This document shows, piece by piece, positions 48,937 to 61,548 of a stretch of 64,000 nt of DNA. The stretch covers positions 16,531,537-16,595,536 of the forward strand of contig NC_064767.1 of NCBI RefSeq assembly GCF_011397635.1, read 5' to 3'. The notes under the pieces were generated by a model. That model saw only the letters and a list, made by a program, of their open reading frames with translations, ran no database searches and had not been told where the DNA came from. Each line of letters starts with the position of its first letter. Position 1 is the first letter of the stretch. The DNA is from Epinephelus fuscoguttatus (taxonomy: Eukaryota; Chordata; Actinopteri; Perciformes; Serranidae). A program made the position numbers and the translations under genes.

Positions 48937-49334
48937 TATTACTGCTCGCACTAACGTGTGCTCTGACAACAACAGACTGGCAGGCTGGTGATAGGAAGAG
49001 AAGCTGCAGGCATATTTAACAAGTCATGTAAGGGCTAGAAACAAAACAACAACAGCCCGTCATGTGAGCGTCGTCTAGCTTTAAATTAAATACCGTGTTG
49101 TATGACTACACTTCTTTTTTTTTTTTTTTACATTTCTAGGAGTCAGCGTTGTTCTTTAAAAGGAGCTAGCCTGTCAAGCTAGTAAACTCGAGACAACTTT
49201 ATTGACATAAGTGACGCGTCTCGCTGGTTATCTAGCTAATGTATAGGTTGTCTGTGATTCGTCGAAGACATGGATAGGTTGTCTAATTGTTAAAAAATTG
49301 CCAGTTTGGTGTGTTGAACGGTCGCGTGTCCAGT

Positions 49335-52300
49335 ATGAGCGCATCAGCTGGGGACAGAGAGCCTGCTGGGAGCCCTCTGGATAATGCAAAGGAGGAAATC
49401 ATTGGCCCTACCTGTTCAGGAGAGAACAGCAAACATGTAAGTAACCAGAAAGGTTTATGTAGATGAAGGACCTCGATCTAAATCCAACGCCTACCTCTGT
49501 CAGTGATCCCTGGTCATGGTAACTTCCTTACAACATGATGTCTTACCTTGTTATCTTGAAGGACTCCGCAGTGTGCACAGGAAACAGTGAAATAAAGAGC
49601 CGGGCCGTGGTGAAGTACTCTGCTGCCCCACCTCCCACCAGTTATGCTCTGCTGCAGGAACAGACAGACCTGAAGCTGCCTCCTGCCAACTGGCTGAGAG
49701 AAAACCCCCAGCTGGGCAGCGCTGGCACCACTATATTAGGGTCCAGCAGCAAGAGCAAGCCTTTCTCCAGGTACATCATCATGAGAAATACTATTACTAT
49801 AATTGATCTTTATCAATTTATTGTGGAACTGTACTGGTTTCTGTAGAGATGTTTAGTTTTTGCTTAATAAAGGGAGTACGCTGTCTGAGTGTACTTTCCA
49901 TAGTGGTGAGACAAAACACAACACTGAAAGGAGTCCATAAGACCTCACATCACACACTAAGTGCTGCATTCACCAGTCTACAGACACGTTCTAGTGCAGT
50001 GGTTCCCAACTGGTGGTCGCAGGGTCATTCAGAGTGGACCGCAAGTGACTCTCGAACATGTCAGATTTGAAATACAGTGAATTTCCAGCACAGAGCTTTT
50101 ATTTTGAAGTGCCATTTCCTGCTGTAGAGTGAGTGACTAATGGATAGCTACTTGACAGAGACAGCAAACTAGCTTGACGACATGGCCATACTTAGTATGA
50201 CATAGTAAGGGTTTAATACATTAAACTGTGTGGACCTTGAACTAATGACTAAGGAGAAATCTAGACCCTGTGACCGGACCAGTTGGGAACCACTGCGCTA
50301 GTGTGTACAGTTGTGTTTTGTGGGATTCTTGTAGGCTTTCATTGCACTCATATTTTACGTTTTTTTTTCCTCAGGATGCTCTATTTTTTCTCAAACACCC
50401 TGCACCATTGCAGTACAAAATATACTTTTCACATGATAGTCTATAGGTAACAAAAAAACACAAACAGTAAACAACAAAACTGAAAGCTAATACAGCAGTA
50501 CAGCATGTCCCCTTTCTAAGGCCCTCTGTTAAATCTGGTATCTAATGATCCCAACTGGTAATAAATCTGAGGATGCTACCCCCTACTTCAGTCAGTCAAG
50601 ACTCTTAATTCTTTCAGTTTGGCTACTATGAATAGTCATGAGCTCAATTAAGTCTTTCAAAAAGGTGTGCTTGTATTTTCCAGTTCCTTAATATAATATG
50701 TGCTGCATTAAGGAAGCCTGCATTAGCTAACCTAAACAATGCCTTTGTAAATCCAGATTGTAGACCATATATGTCTCCAGGAAGGCAAAAAAGTGGTGTG
50801 CTTGGCAAGGGCTGATCCAACTACTCCTCAGTAGCCTGAACCACTTGTGTCCAAAATGGGAAAACCCAGCGGACAGTCCTGCCTGAGGTGGAAAAAAGTA
50901 CCCACATGACTCTTACATTTCTTCCTTAGACACATTTTGTGTTTCTGCCTCCCTCTTACATTTTAAAGTTGATGTTGGATACATCCAGCTAAAACTAATG
51001 CAGTCTAATACAACAGCCATGCAGCAAATATGATGGCTGAAATGTTAAGTTATTGTTGAAACTGTTTTAGTTGAGGGTATTCATTCAGAAGTTGGATTTA
51101 AACTCATGGCTATTTTGGAGTTTTTAGATTGTTATGCTGTTGCATTGTATTGTGTCACAATATTTAAAATAGAATTATATAAAATACAGTGTAGACACCA
51201 TAAATGAGAAGCAGTGGACAACTTGTCAGTGGGTAAATCATGGATACTGAGTCACCGGTAAATGCCTTAAATCATTAAGCATCCTCACCCTGATCCATGT
51301 CACCATCAGCAGACACTCTGTAGTGATTAAGCTCCTTTTCTTCTTTTGTAGTTTTGGGATGGCGTATGAATTCATCGATTGTATCGGGGATGATGTCGAC
51401 GTAGTGTCAGACTCAGAGGTTTGTGGAGCTGTTCTAAACATTTCTGTCTTGGTTTTTCAAACACGCACCTGACCTCATTTTTTTCTGTCGCGTTCAGAAC
51501 ATCAAGAAGCTTCTGAAAATTCCCTACAGCAAGTCCCACGTCAGTATGGCCGTTCACCGCGTGGGGAGGACGCTGCTTTTGGATGAGCTGGACATTCAAG
51601 AGCTCTTCATGAGATCCTCTCAGGTACAGGAGGGCTCATTCGAGACTTTAAGTATAGTCCCTATGATAGTATGTTTTGTGTATGTGCTTTAAATCATTGT
51701 GTTCTCCCTGCTATGTGTGTGTTGTAGACAGGAGATTGGACATGGCTAAAAGATTTCTACCAGCGGCTAATAGATCAGAAGTGGCAGAGGAAAAAGAAGA
51801 GTAAAGAGCACTGGTATCAGAGAGCAATCCTGTCAAAGTTCCTCTACTATAGGTGAGCACTTGGGAGTCATGGGAGTTATGTTACACTTCATCTTAAGGT
51901 GCATGTTTCCCAGTCTTTATCCAACAACAACTGCTGTGTTTCCTCCAGTATAAATGGTAATGGGGCTGCAGAGCCTGTTCCAGACAACCCGGATGAAGGA
52001 GAGGAGGAAAATGAGACAGACGAGTTCAGTTCTTCGTGGCTCACCAGCACAGCATCTGATACAGAAGAATCAGACACTCCCAAACAGGTACAGTATCTTA
52101 GCTGTTGGACAGGTATTTAGCAGTCTCCAATCAGGCAGTGTTACTTCAGGAATTAAATTAATTTCTTCTTGATTAGGAATCAGTGTGCAGTAGCCATTCA
52201 TGACTTTCAGGATTTAGTGAGATTAAATGTGTTAGAAAATATAGTTTTTTGATTAGACTGGCCCTTGGTTGGCTGCCAAACTTATGTGAGTGAAGGTTTT

Positions 52301-55300
52301 GGTTTGCACTGCTTGCACTTACAGTATTGCCACCATTACATGTGCAGGAAAGTGTGTCTGTGGACAGCAAGTTTGCTCTGGGTCAGGTGACGTCTGTACC
52401 CAAAGAGCAAAACCTCCCTATGCTCTTCAACGAAGGAGAGAACAGTCAGGTGATACAATCTCTTACCCTTCCTTAATCGCATTCTTTCCACAGCTGGTAG
52501 CATAATGTCTAATGTCTGTGTACATTTTGATGTCACTTGTTCGACAGGGTTTAAGAAACGACTTTGTGCGAAACATCATGTGGACATTCGAGGATATCCA
52601 CATGCTAGTTGGGTCCAACATGCCTATTTTCGGAGGTGGTCGCTATCCTGCCGTCAGTCTGAGACTCAGGTTGGAATTTCAAACCATTTGCTCTCATTAA
52701 GCATAAAAAATTAAAACTCATTTAGAGCGAAAATGACAATGTAATCATGTGATTTTAATGGCATTGCTGTTGCCTTCTGTTGGGGTCTTGTCTTAGATGT
52801 CTGTGTCAGCAAGATAATGCAGATTAACACATGGCATTAATTTAGTTTATCTGACCTCAGAAGGTGAGCCACAAATGTAATTTTGGATGCTGCAGCCTCA
52901 TCAGAATTACACAGTGGCTCCACTACATTATTCGTGTTTAATCTAACATCTGACCTTTAATTTTCTGACTGTTTTTCAGGGACAACAATAAGCCAATCAA
53001 CATTCTGACAGGTATCGACTACTGGCTCGACAATCTGATGTGTAACGTCCCAGAGCTTGTCATGTGCTTTCACGTCAATGGCATTGTTCAGGTAAATTAT
53101 TGTTAATATCTGTTTGATGATTGCTATGGTTAATGTTCTCAGAAGGACATGATCTGTATTTTCTATAGAAGTTGTTTTAATGATAAAAAAAACTGTTCTG
53201 AAAATCACTCATCGCTCAGCCTTTTATTGAAAAGTGGGAGTAAAAGTTGTCGCTGTTTTTGCCTGTATTGTTTTCTCTGCAGAAATACGAGATGATAAAA
53301 ACAGAAGACATCCCTCACCTGGAGAACTCGACTTTTTCAACGAGGGTGGTGAAAGACATCGCCCAAAATATTCTCTCCTTCCTCAAGTCCAACTGCACCA
53401 AAGAGGGTCACACATACTGGCTTTTCAAAGGTGGGAGATAACTGAACAGGAAGTTTTTGTTTTTCCTGAAGTTTTGTGCCGTGTGCTGTGCACTTGTCTA
53501 TCCTGATGTTGTCTAATGTGATTTCTTGACTCCACAGCTAGTGGGAGTGACATTGTGAAGCTTTATGATCTTACTACTCTGTGTGAGGAGGCGGAAGAGG
53601 AGAAGTGTCAGAATCCCTTCACTCTTCCTGTGGCTGTGTTGCTATACAGGTAAGTCTCAGGAAAGACTCAGGATAGGAGCGTCTTTGTACTTTAGGATCA
53701 CTGCAGTTGCGAAAACTTGGAAAATCAATAAATTTGAGGGGCTGAAGTTCATAGATTTTGAAAAATGTCCTTCTGTCCAAAAAGAGCTTTTAGCATGTCA
53801 CAGAAAGTTTATTTAATATTTTACCTATAATCTTTAAATGTATAGTTGGACTTCAGTAAGTTTAAGTGCGTGTAGTAGGAGGCCTGAAGAGCCAAAATAA
53901 GTATGTAGTATTATTGAAAATATGGCAAGTGATAAAATCGGTCATTTTAAACTCTTGCAAGTGAGTTATGCCTAAATAATTTACAGTAAAATGGTGAAAA
54001 ACTGTAATGTGTTCTTGTCTATTTTCTGTTTTGTGGTGCAGAGTTGCCAGTAACTTGATGCTGAAGGCGAGGCAAAACAGAAAGCACTATGGCACAATCA
54101 GAACTCTGCTTTTAAACTGCGTCAAACTTCTGGATGAGGACAGGCACCCCCAGGTAAGCTTGGATTTAAAAAGATATTCCACCCTTACTTAAAAAGTTAA
54201 AATTAGATAGAAGTGGGACAGACTTGGACAGAGAGGAGATGATGTGTAACAAAAGTCCTGTACCAAATTAGTCATCAAAAGCAGTATTTTCAGTCTATAT
54301 TTAGACAGCGGGGAAGCAAAAAGTGACTTTATGTGAGATTGCCAAAGTTTGGATTTGATTGAACCTGACTCCTCTCCTGATCTCCTCCATCACCTGTCTG
54401 CTCAGATCATTGCCTCCGCCCACTACATGCTGTCAGAGCTGTTCCAGCTCGACGAGCCTCTGGAAGAAGACGAAGGGGAGTCGCTCCGGGCCGGCGGCTC
54501 AGAGGACAGCTACAGCGACGAAGACAGGGAGGAAGAGGAGGAGGAGGAGGAGCTGAGCGAGGACAGCGACGACAATGGCTCCTACAGCTCTTGCTCCAGC
54601 CCACAGGATGATAGTAAAGCCGTGGCTGTGATCCGCTCCGTTGGGGAGCTGTCGGTCCCGGAGAAATACAAATCCACTCATCAGATCAGAGTGAGTGCTT
54701 CTTAAAACACACAGACCTGTGGGGACAGTGTGGAATACACAGATTAATATGTTGTATGAAACACCAAAGCATAATCTTCCATTTTCTTTCAACCATGCAG
54801 CCAAGTGGTGCTTTCCCTGTTTCTCAAGACAAGGAGGAGAGATGCAGACATGTCCTGAGCTACGTGCTAAAGGCGAGTGCATGATATTTATATTTAGCGT
54901 ACATACAATGCTAATAATGTTATGTCACCTACTGTATTAGTAATTACGGTAATATACTACACAGGGGATGAAGGCAGTGGATGGCACCATCAAGAAGGAG
55001 AGTGACCTCCCAGCTGCAGACCCTAACACTCCCATTCCTCTTAAATATGAGGATAGAAGCGCAGCCGGAGCCTGCGCTGCTGAGCAAGGCATCTCTCTTC
55101 TTCTTGAAAGAGGTCAGTCTGCAGTCCTTCTTTCAAAGATATAACACCGCATAATAAAACAGGAAACAGGTCAGCATTATGACATACACCATGAGTCTCC
55201 GTCTATTAAGTTGCAAGTGTTTTTGCAAACGAAATACACACATTCTTCATCCCTCAAGCCTCCAAATGTCTTTCTGCTGGTTTTCAAACATGTGCGCGTC

Positions 55301-58300
55301 ATCAGCGAGGCCACTGCAGGCGGACCAAAAGCATCCAACACGCTCTGGGATGATCCCCGGGTCATGGCAGCACCGCATGAAGCTGCAGCTCTTCCTCAAA
55401 GCCTCCAAGGCGTACTACGTCCTGTCTGATGCAGCCACGAACTTGCTGAAGTACGGACGAGCCCTGCGCTACATCAAGCTGTCTCTGCAGTGTTATGGTA
55501 AGGCTATTTATAAGACTGTAACTGACATTTTGCTTTGTTAAATGCTTACTTTTAAAATGTCTGCCCGTCTTAATTATTATAGTGTCATTTATTTAATGTA
55601 TTAATTCAGTTAAAGTTGAATAAGAATTGAGTAATATAATTTAACATCCACTTTTGGCCATTTAGATATAATAATCAAATAAATAAGCTTCATGCTGCTA
55701 CTGTAACTACATTACTACATTTTATGAGGCAATATAATAACTCATTTAACATTTATTTCTCTTTCCCAATCCTGCTGCTTCTTCCATTGTTTCCTCCAGA
55801 TGCCTATTGTTCAGTGAGCGGTACGCTGCACCCACAGGTGCTGCAGTTTCACAGCCAGTGCCTGTCTCTGTGTGGGGACATCCAGCTGATGTTGGCCCAG
55901 AATGCCAAAAACAGAGCAGCTTACCTGGAGGAATACAGCTACCAGACCAAAGAAGACCAGGAGATCCTGCACAGCCTGCACAGAGAGAGCAGCTGTCAGG
56001 GTGAGTCGCTAAAGAGAGACAAATGTACAAATTTTAAAGCACACAGCTGCCGGCTTTCATGCTTGATATATTGAAATTAAGGATCTTAAAGGCCTGGTGT
56101 CTACTTATCCTTTTCTGTTCCACTAATGCCAGTCACAATAAAATTCCAGCACTTGTTTCACCCAAAAACGTAATTTAATTTAACTCCACTTGTCATTGCC
56201 TTTTCTCTTTACCCACCAGCCTTCAACATGGCGACAGACCTGGCCATGGACCCGGAGTACCAGCTGTTTGTTAGCAGTAAGTGCTACGAGGCAGCGTATG
56301 AACTGCTCCTCTCAGAGGCTTGTAAAGATCACGCCTCGGATCAGCTCGCTCAGGTGCTCAAAAGGCTGGGAAACATTCGCAACGAGATGGGAGTGTACTA
56401 TATGAACCAGGCTGCAGCCATGCAGACAGAGAAAGAAGGTATGTGGGATTAATAGACTACAGATGTAACTTTGAAAATTGTGTACAGAAAACAGTACTGT
56501 ACCTAACTGGCCCCTCTCCTTCCTATTCTAGCCAAGAAGTCTGTGTCCGTAGCAGAGCAGGAGATGTGGAAAAAGAGCTTTGCCTTCTTTGAGAAAGGCA
56601 TGAAGGATTTCGAAGCCATTGGGGACAGCACCAACACAGCCCTGCTGCTGTGTAACACTGGCAGGCTGATGAGAATTTGTGCTCAGGCCCACTGTGCCGT
56701 GTCTGCCGACCAGAACAGGGGGGAGTTCTCACCTGAAGAGGCTCTGTACTACAACAAGGTGTCATGCCAAATCCTTCAAGTCTTGGAATGTAGTGGGAAA
56801 TTACTTGTTCTTTTGCAATCTCTATTATTTTTATATCCATCTTAAAACATGTCGACTCTCCCTAGGATTCTGTTAATAAATAATTTCACCTAATCTTTTA
56901 TGTCAGGCCATAGACTATTACTTGCGGGCTATGAAGTCACTGGCAAGTCGAGAGAATCACCCAGCAGTGTGGGACAGTGTGAACTGGGAGCTGTCCACTA
57001 CCTATTTCACCCTGGCTACACTTCTGCAGGACTACGCACCGCTGTCCAGGAAGGCCCAGGAGCAGGTGGGTTTGAACACATAGTAAACGGATATTATAAA
57101 TTGGATATCGTACTTTATATCCTACAAAAGCTGGCTTTATACATTTAAGAAAATCTCAAGATCATTTATGATATGCACATTACATCATGGTGACTATATG
57201 GGTGCATATTTAAAACCATCTATCCCTGTGTGTGTTTTCCCAGATTGAGCGGGAGGTGACTGAGGCAATGATGAAGTCCCTAAAGTACTGCGACCTGCAC
57301 ACTGAGTCAGCTCGTCAGCCACTCTACCAGTACAGAGCTGCCACCATCCACCACCGCCTGGCCTCCATGTACCACAGTTGTTTCCGCAACCAGGTGGGAC
57401 ACCATGTCAGATTATACAGATTATTTATTTTCTCAGTGTTTGTTTGTTTTTGTGGTAATAATTCACATGTCTTAGCTGTCTATGCCAAAATTTTCTGCAA
57501 CAAAAAAAGGACTACACACTGACTAGAATAGAATCACTGGTGACGGGATGTCTGTGTTTCATACTTACAGCAGTATAACACGCTGAAGGATGTCTGTGTT
57601 TCTGGCTCTAATTGTGTGACAGGTGGGGGATGAACACTTGAGGAAGCAGCATCGCAGCCTGGCAGAGCTTCACTACAGCAAGGCTGTCTGTTTATTCCTC
57701 AGCCTCAAAGACGCACCCTGTGAGCTGCTCCGCACACTCCTGGAGAGGGTGGCCTTTGCTGAGTTCACCATGGCAGGTGTGTAACTGTTCTCAGTCATGT
57801 TTGGTTTAGTCAAGAGAACAGAAAGAGCATTTCCATCCACAGCCTCTTATACTCATTACTGTGTTTGCACAGGTCAGAGCAGCAGTGCGGCAAAGCTGAA
57901 GAGCCTCACTGGAGCAGTAGAGATCATGACAGAAACTCGCCACGCTTTCCAGCTGATTCATAAAGAGCTGCTGGAGGAGCAGATTCAGGTACGTTTCAGA
58001 GCAGCAGATGGGAGTGCTCACTCATGCTGATGCATCTTTGCAAAGCTTTGTTTGGGTTGCCCTCTCTTGATCACACACTGTAACCTACAGCATATTTTCC
58101 TTTCACTTCCTGTGCTGTAGTTGAGTCAATCAGAAGCTGCTGAGTCGGCAGAGTCTCCTGAGGTGGCCCCTGCTCCGGCCTCGGGACTGAACCTTGAGGA
58201 AGTGATGAAGTTAATTGGCGTGTTTGAGCCCAGTTTCTCCTTCCTGCTGCTGCAACTGATCAAACTGATGACAACAATGAAACGGAAACCAAGGTGAGCA

Positions 58301-59644
58301 AGAATTTAGAAATATTATATGTTAAGCTATATAGGCATCTCAAAGGAATACTTAACCTGCAGAGTGACCATTCATATATCAGTTAAGGTGCTTTCACACC
58401 TGCCATTTGGCTTGGTTCAATCAAACTGAGGTTTGTTTGCCCCCTAAGTGCGGTTCATTTGGACAGTTGTGAACACAGCATTCGCAACCAGACAGAGACC
58501 TTCTTGAAGAGGTGGTCTCGGTCTGGTTACAAACAAACGGTGGTGTGGTTCTTTGTGGTGAGAACGTGTTCCGACCTCAATCTGAACCAGCTGCAGTCAC
58601 ATGACACATTGTTTAGGTTAAACATGTGCATGTTACAGTCCTGGAGGATTATTAATGTGCACCTCCTCCTGTACTGCCTTAATATGCACATTCAGCACAT
58701 CCAATGCATCAAAACATTGTTTTCTAGTTGGAGCCGCGCCTCGTTTTCAAACTGTATGGTGTGACTAAAATGAACAATGACAGCAATATAGTCCACGATG
58801 AGCAGCGATAAAACCAACCTGCGTAGTTGTCCCTCCATTGTGACATTAGAAAGTGTCACATTTATCTTGCAAGTGTACTCTTCTTCAACGTTTTGTTTAC
58901 TTCCTGGATTTTTCCCACATGGAAATTCTGACCAATCAAGAGCAGCTTTCTCACGCAAGGCATTTGGTCTGGTCTGCTTGTAAATGCTGCCGTGAGAACA
59001 CGAACCAACTCTAGGCAATTACGCAACTTTGGAACAAAATTAGTTCCTGATTAGGACCAAAGCAAGACAACTCTGGGTCTGAAAGCACCCTTACTCACAG
59101 CGTGTTACCTTTAGTTTGTGAAGAAAGCTTGTGCAGTATAATCCAAGTCTCATTTATCCAGTCGTGTGCTCAGTACTTACCAAAGACATGCATTTTTGGC
59201 TAAAACATTACAACATATACAACTTCCTTCTACAAGTAGCATGCCTGAGTATGAGTGTGCATATGAGCTCTGTTTAGGTGTTATGAATCATGACGTTTTA
59301 GTGAGAAGTGTTTCTGCACAGCTTTTGTGAGACTTTGTAAATAGATGTTGTTGTTGTTGTTGTTGTTAAACGTGGGCCCCAGTGACTTAAATTCATGAAG
59401 AATGTTCACCTAGTATTCCTTTAATATCCTTCAGACTTTTTCAGTGGTTTCTTCTGACCAACTTATTTATGTCTGTTACAGCAATAAGGACGAGGAGCTG
59501 TTGAAGACCTATAAGAATGTTTACTCCAAGCTGCTGCGAGCTGAGAAAAACGCACCTCTGCTTAACCGTGTGGAGCTCCACATAGAGCTCCTGCAGCAGC
59601 TGACCCCCAAAACAGGAAGTGACGACAAGGGTACGCATTCATGA
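49335..59644 (+). CDS. edrf1: Erythroid differentiation-related factor 1
   Basis: Twenty-five coding exons: 49335-49436, 49562-49770, 51352-51418, 51498-51623, 51728-51852, 51949-52087, 52348-52449, 52548-52669, 52980-53091, 53283-53430, 53538-53649, 54042-54153, 54406-54690, 54801-54872, 54965-55112, 55306-55497, 55800-56000, 56220-56438, 56532-56758, 56907-57065, 57244-57393, 57623-57776, 57873-57988, 58121-58293, 59482-59644. Phases agree throughout, giving 1244 residues (human about 1238). Conserved blocks include SRAVVKYS, KLPPANWLRE, IKKLLKIPYSKSHVSMAVHR, WTFEDIHMLVGSNMP, NILSFLKSNCTKEGHTYWL and GMIPGSWQH. The C-terminal half (about 660-1190) is helical and TPR-like; residues about 531-545 are an acidic run. 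In mammals it is a nuclear factor promoting globin gene expression. Intron 14 uses a GC donor. The start of exon 16 is chosen by phase. Confidence 0.97.
49997..50295. mobile_element. hAT-type MITE in edrf1 intron 2
   Basis: Starts CAGTGGTTCCCAACTGG and ends CCAGTTGGGAACCACTG, a perfect 17-base terminal inverted repeat. Flanks are TTCTAGTG (49989-49996) and CGCTAGTG (50296-50303), an 8-base target duplication with two differences, as expected for hAT. Length 299 bases, no open frame of note. The terminal motif is that of widespread vertebrate hAT non-autonomous elements. Confidence 0.85.
54873..54964 (+). other. GC-AG intron of edrf1 (intron 14)
   Basis: The 5' splice site reads CTAAAG|GCGAGT and the 3' site CACAG|GGGATG. 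Joining at these points gives an uninterrupted frame (VLK|GMKAVD) that matches human EDRF1 (VLE|GLKSVD). No usable GT donor lies at the matching position, so this 92-base intron is best read as the minor GC-AG class spliced by the major spliceosome. Confidence 0.85.
58384..59092. mobile_element. Non-autonomous inverted-repeat element in edrf1 intron 24
   Basis: Left end TTAAGGTGCTTTCACACC and right end 'GGGTCTGAAAGCACCCTTA' are imperfect inverted copies, like the common fish hAT MITE with TAAGGTGCTTTCACACC termini. It accounts for most of the 1.19 kb intron 24. No clear target duplication and no transposase. Confidence 0.65.
59346..59367. repeat. (GTT)n microsatellite in edrf1 intron 24
   Basis: Seven GTT units in tandem. 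Confidence 0.9.
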
Positions 59645-60201
59645 TGAAGACACAAACCACAGCAAGGAAGACGCTCAAGACCTTAACTCTTCTCCAAGCG
59701 CCACACTGGGGAAGATTCAACAATTGTCTTCTATAAAATGCTGTGACAGAACACAATGATTTATAGTCACCATTATGAACAGACACATGCTCAGGCAACT
59801 CCGTCTTACCTGAATTACAGTTTTCAAAGCTAATTTCACCTCCTGCGCCTTTAAAAGCAACTCATCTTTTTCTAATATTTGCATCACAGGTTTTCAATTG
59901 TACATTTTTGTGAAAAGAGTTGTAAATTCTGAAGATATTATTTAACTTTCTTATTGCTTATGTGGTCATGGGTCACATGTAAAGCTCCGATCTGTGGGAT
60001 TTGTTGTTGACTGTAAACATCACCCAGATTGCCTCATTTTTCTACAAACAAAAACATACGGCGTAAGATTTCACAGATGGTGTAATCGCGTATAACACAG
60101 GGGCTTTAACAGAGAGAAATCATTTAGCACATGCTCACAAAAATTGATTCATTTGACTATAATTGGTGTTTTTGATATTCAATAATACCAATAATGCTGT
60201 G

Positions 60202-60207
60202 AATAAA
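60202..60207 (+). promoter_or_regulatory. Candidate polyadenylation signal 1 of edrf1
   Basis: AATAAA 558 bases after the stop codon. Confidence 0.45.
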
Positions 60208-60386
60208 ATTCATTGAAGTTTGAGTGATGGCTGACAAGTTTAATAATTCATCAGAAGTGTTACTTGCTTTCCAAAATGACAGCGTGCAATAGTTTGGCAA
60301 CATTCAATGCAAACTCAGAGGCTCGTGTGTCCACACGGCTGTATATACAAATGAGTTTATATCAGCATGGTTTGCTGTGACATGAA

Positions 60387-60392
60387 AATAAA
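60387..60392 (+). promoter_or_regulatory. Candidate polyadenylation signal 2 of edrf1
   Basis: AATAAA followed about 15-60 bases later by T- and GT-rich sequence (TTTTTAATTGTATGTG), a better downstream context than the first signal. Confidence 0.5.
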
Positions 60393-60410
60393 AAGTTTTT
60401 AATTGTATGT

Positions 60411-61041
60411 GCCTTCTGTAGATGTTTTGTTACCCTCATGATATTGTATGTTTCTATATTTGTCACAAAATGCTAATGTGCTAATGCTAATGTGCTCTTG
60501 TGCTAGTAAGTAGCGCAGTAGGAAGCGTGCACCTACTCATGGATGAGAGGCTCGTGCTCATGACAGCAGGAGATATAAACATTAATGGTGTCCTCCTTGG
60601 CTGAGCTGTGACGCTAGCTACCTCCTTGGTGCTAGGTGAGCTAGCAGTAGAGCTAGCTTCCTTCTCCTTGTTGATTCTGTTGGCAGGTGTAGTTTGTTAG
60701 AAAGAAAATAGTTCCTACATAAGACTGCTCACAACAAGGTCTGTGGATTATCTTGAGTAATCGGGTCATGATTTCTGGGAAGAGACATTGCTGTTGAGTT
60801 TTTCAAATGTATTTGTCTGTGCCTTGAGCACCACAAGCCAAATGCCAACTAGGTCCATTATACTCAAGAGAAGGCAGACATGTCTATGGCTGATATCTCC
60901 AACACCCTGCAACTCACACCAAAACAGTCTAGACTGATAAATATCACTACAGGTAAGAAGAAAAATATGTGCTTTTGATTTGGGGAGGAGTTGTACCTTT
61001 AACTTTCAGTTTAATTATTCATTTGGATACCAAATATACAT
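60411..61041. other. Non-coding stretch between edrf1 and dhx32
   Basis: Includes a 'GCTAATGTGCTAATGCTAATGTGC' style short repeat, broken here into units near 60470-60500. No exon recognised. Confidence 0.45.
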
Positions 61042-61548
61042 TATCCTCCTGAGACTCTGCGTCCTCGTTTGAAGGCATCACATTTTGGCTTTACTTGACT
61101 TTATACTTCCTTCTACTTAACTTAGACCTGTTGTCCTCGTTCGTGGACACTTTTCTGTGCCATCTAGTGGTAGTAAGAGCACAATACACTAATTTATGTA
61201 AAAACTGTCAAGTCAGTCTGCAGCCAGTCCTGACACAAAAGTGGATAAGGTCCAAAACCTGATCACAGTTTATGGTTGGAACTTGTTTACTGATGATTAA
61301 TAATGTTTGTAGTTTTATATAGCAACATATTTGACCAATTTTAGCCACAGTAATAAGCTAAGACACTGTATTCAGAAAGTACTGGTTTGAAGATGTTGGG
61401 ACTTTATTGTCGTCTCATTTGAGGACATTGGGACTTTATTATCATTAACAATGTTTAGTTTTTTGTACTTATTAGGTCCTACTGATCCAAAACAGCTAGG
61501 AGAAATTAAAAGTGAATACCAAACAAATGGTCGGCTCTCAGGAGGATA
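61042..61548. mobile_element. Intact copy of dispersed repeat L with perfect 13-base inverted ends
   Basis: Starts TATCCTCCTGAGA and ends TCTCAGGAGGATA, an exact 13-base terminal inverted repeat. Its interior matches 18871-19157 plus 19419-19675. It carries the uninterrupted site (AGTTTTAT near 61315) that holds the nested hAT-type element in the other copy. 507 bases, no transposase. Confidence 0.8.

Larger units (their letters stand above)
47600..49334. promoter_or_regulatory. Divergent intergenic region of the ATG16-like gene and edrf1
   Basis: About 1.7 kb separates the two start codons, so the promoters of both genes should lie here. An A/T-rich tract with a TAATC/TTTAA pentamer pattern (clearest at 48394-48427) fills 48300-48480. 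Near the edrf1 side are two oppositely oriented ETS-type motifs, ACTTCCGG at 48759-48766 and CCGGAAGT at 48929-48936. These are typical of TATA-less housekeeping promoters. The exact transcription starts cannot be read from sequence. Confidence 0.55.
59645..60410 (+). other. Probable edrf1 3' UTR
   Basis: Sequence after the edrf1 stop codon up to the second AATAAA signal. A/T-rich and free of recognisable repeats, as expected of a 3' UTR. Confidence 0.55.

Noticed and set aside
54499-54882. Minus-strand 127-codon open frame
   Set aside because: Shadow of edrf1 exons 13 and 14; its leucine and valine runs are the antisense of the GAG-rich acidic tract.
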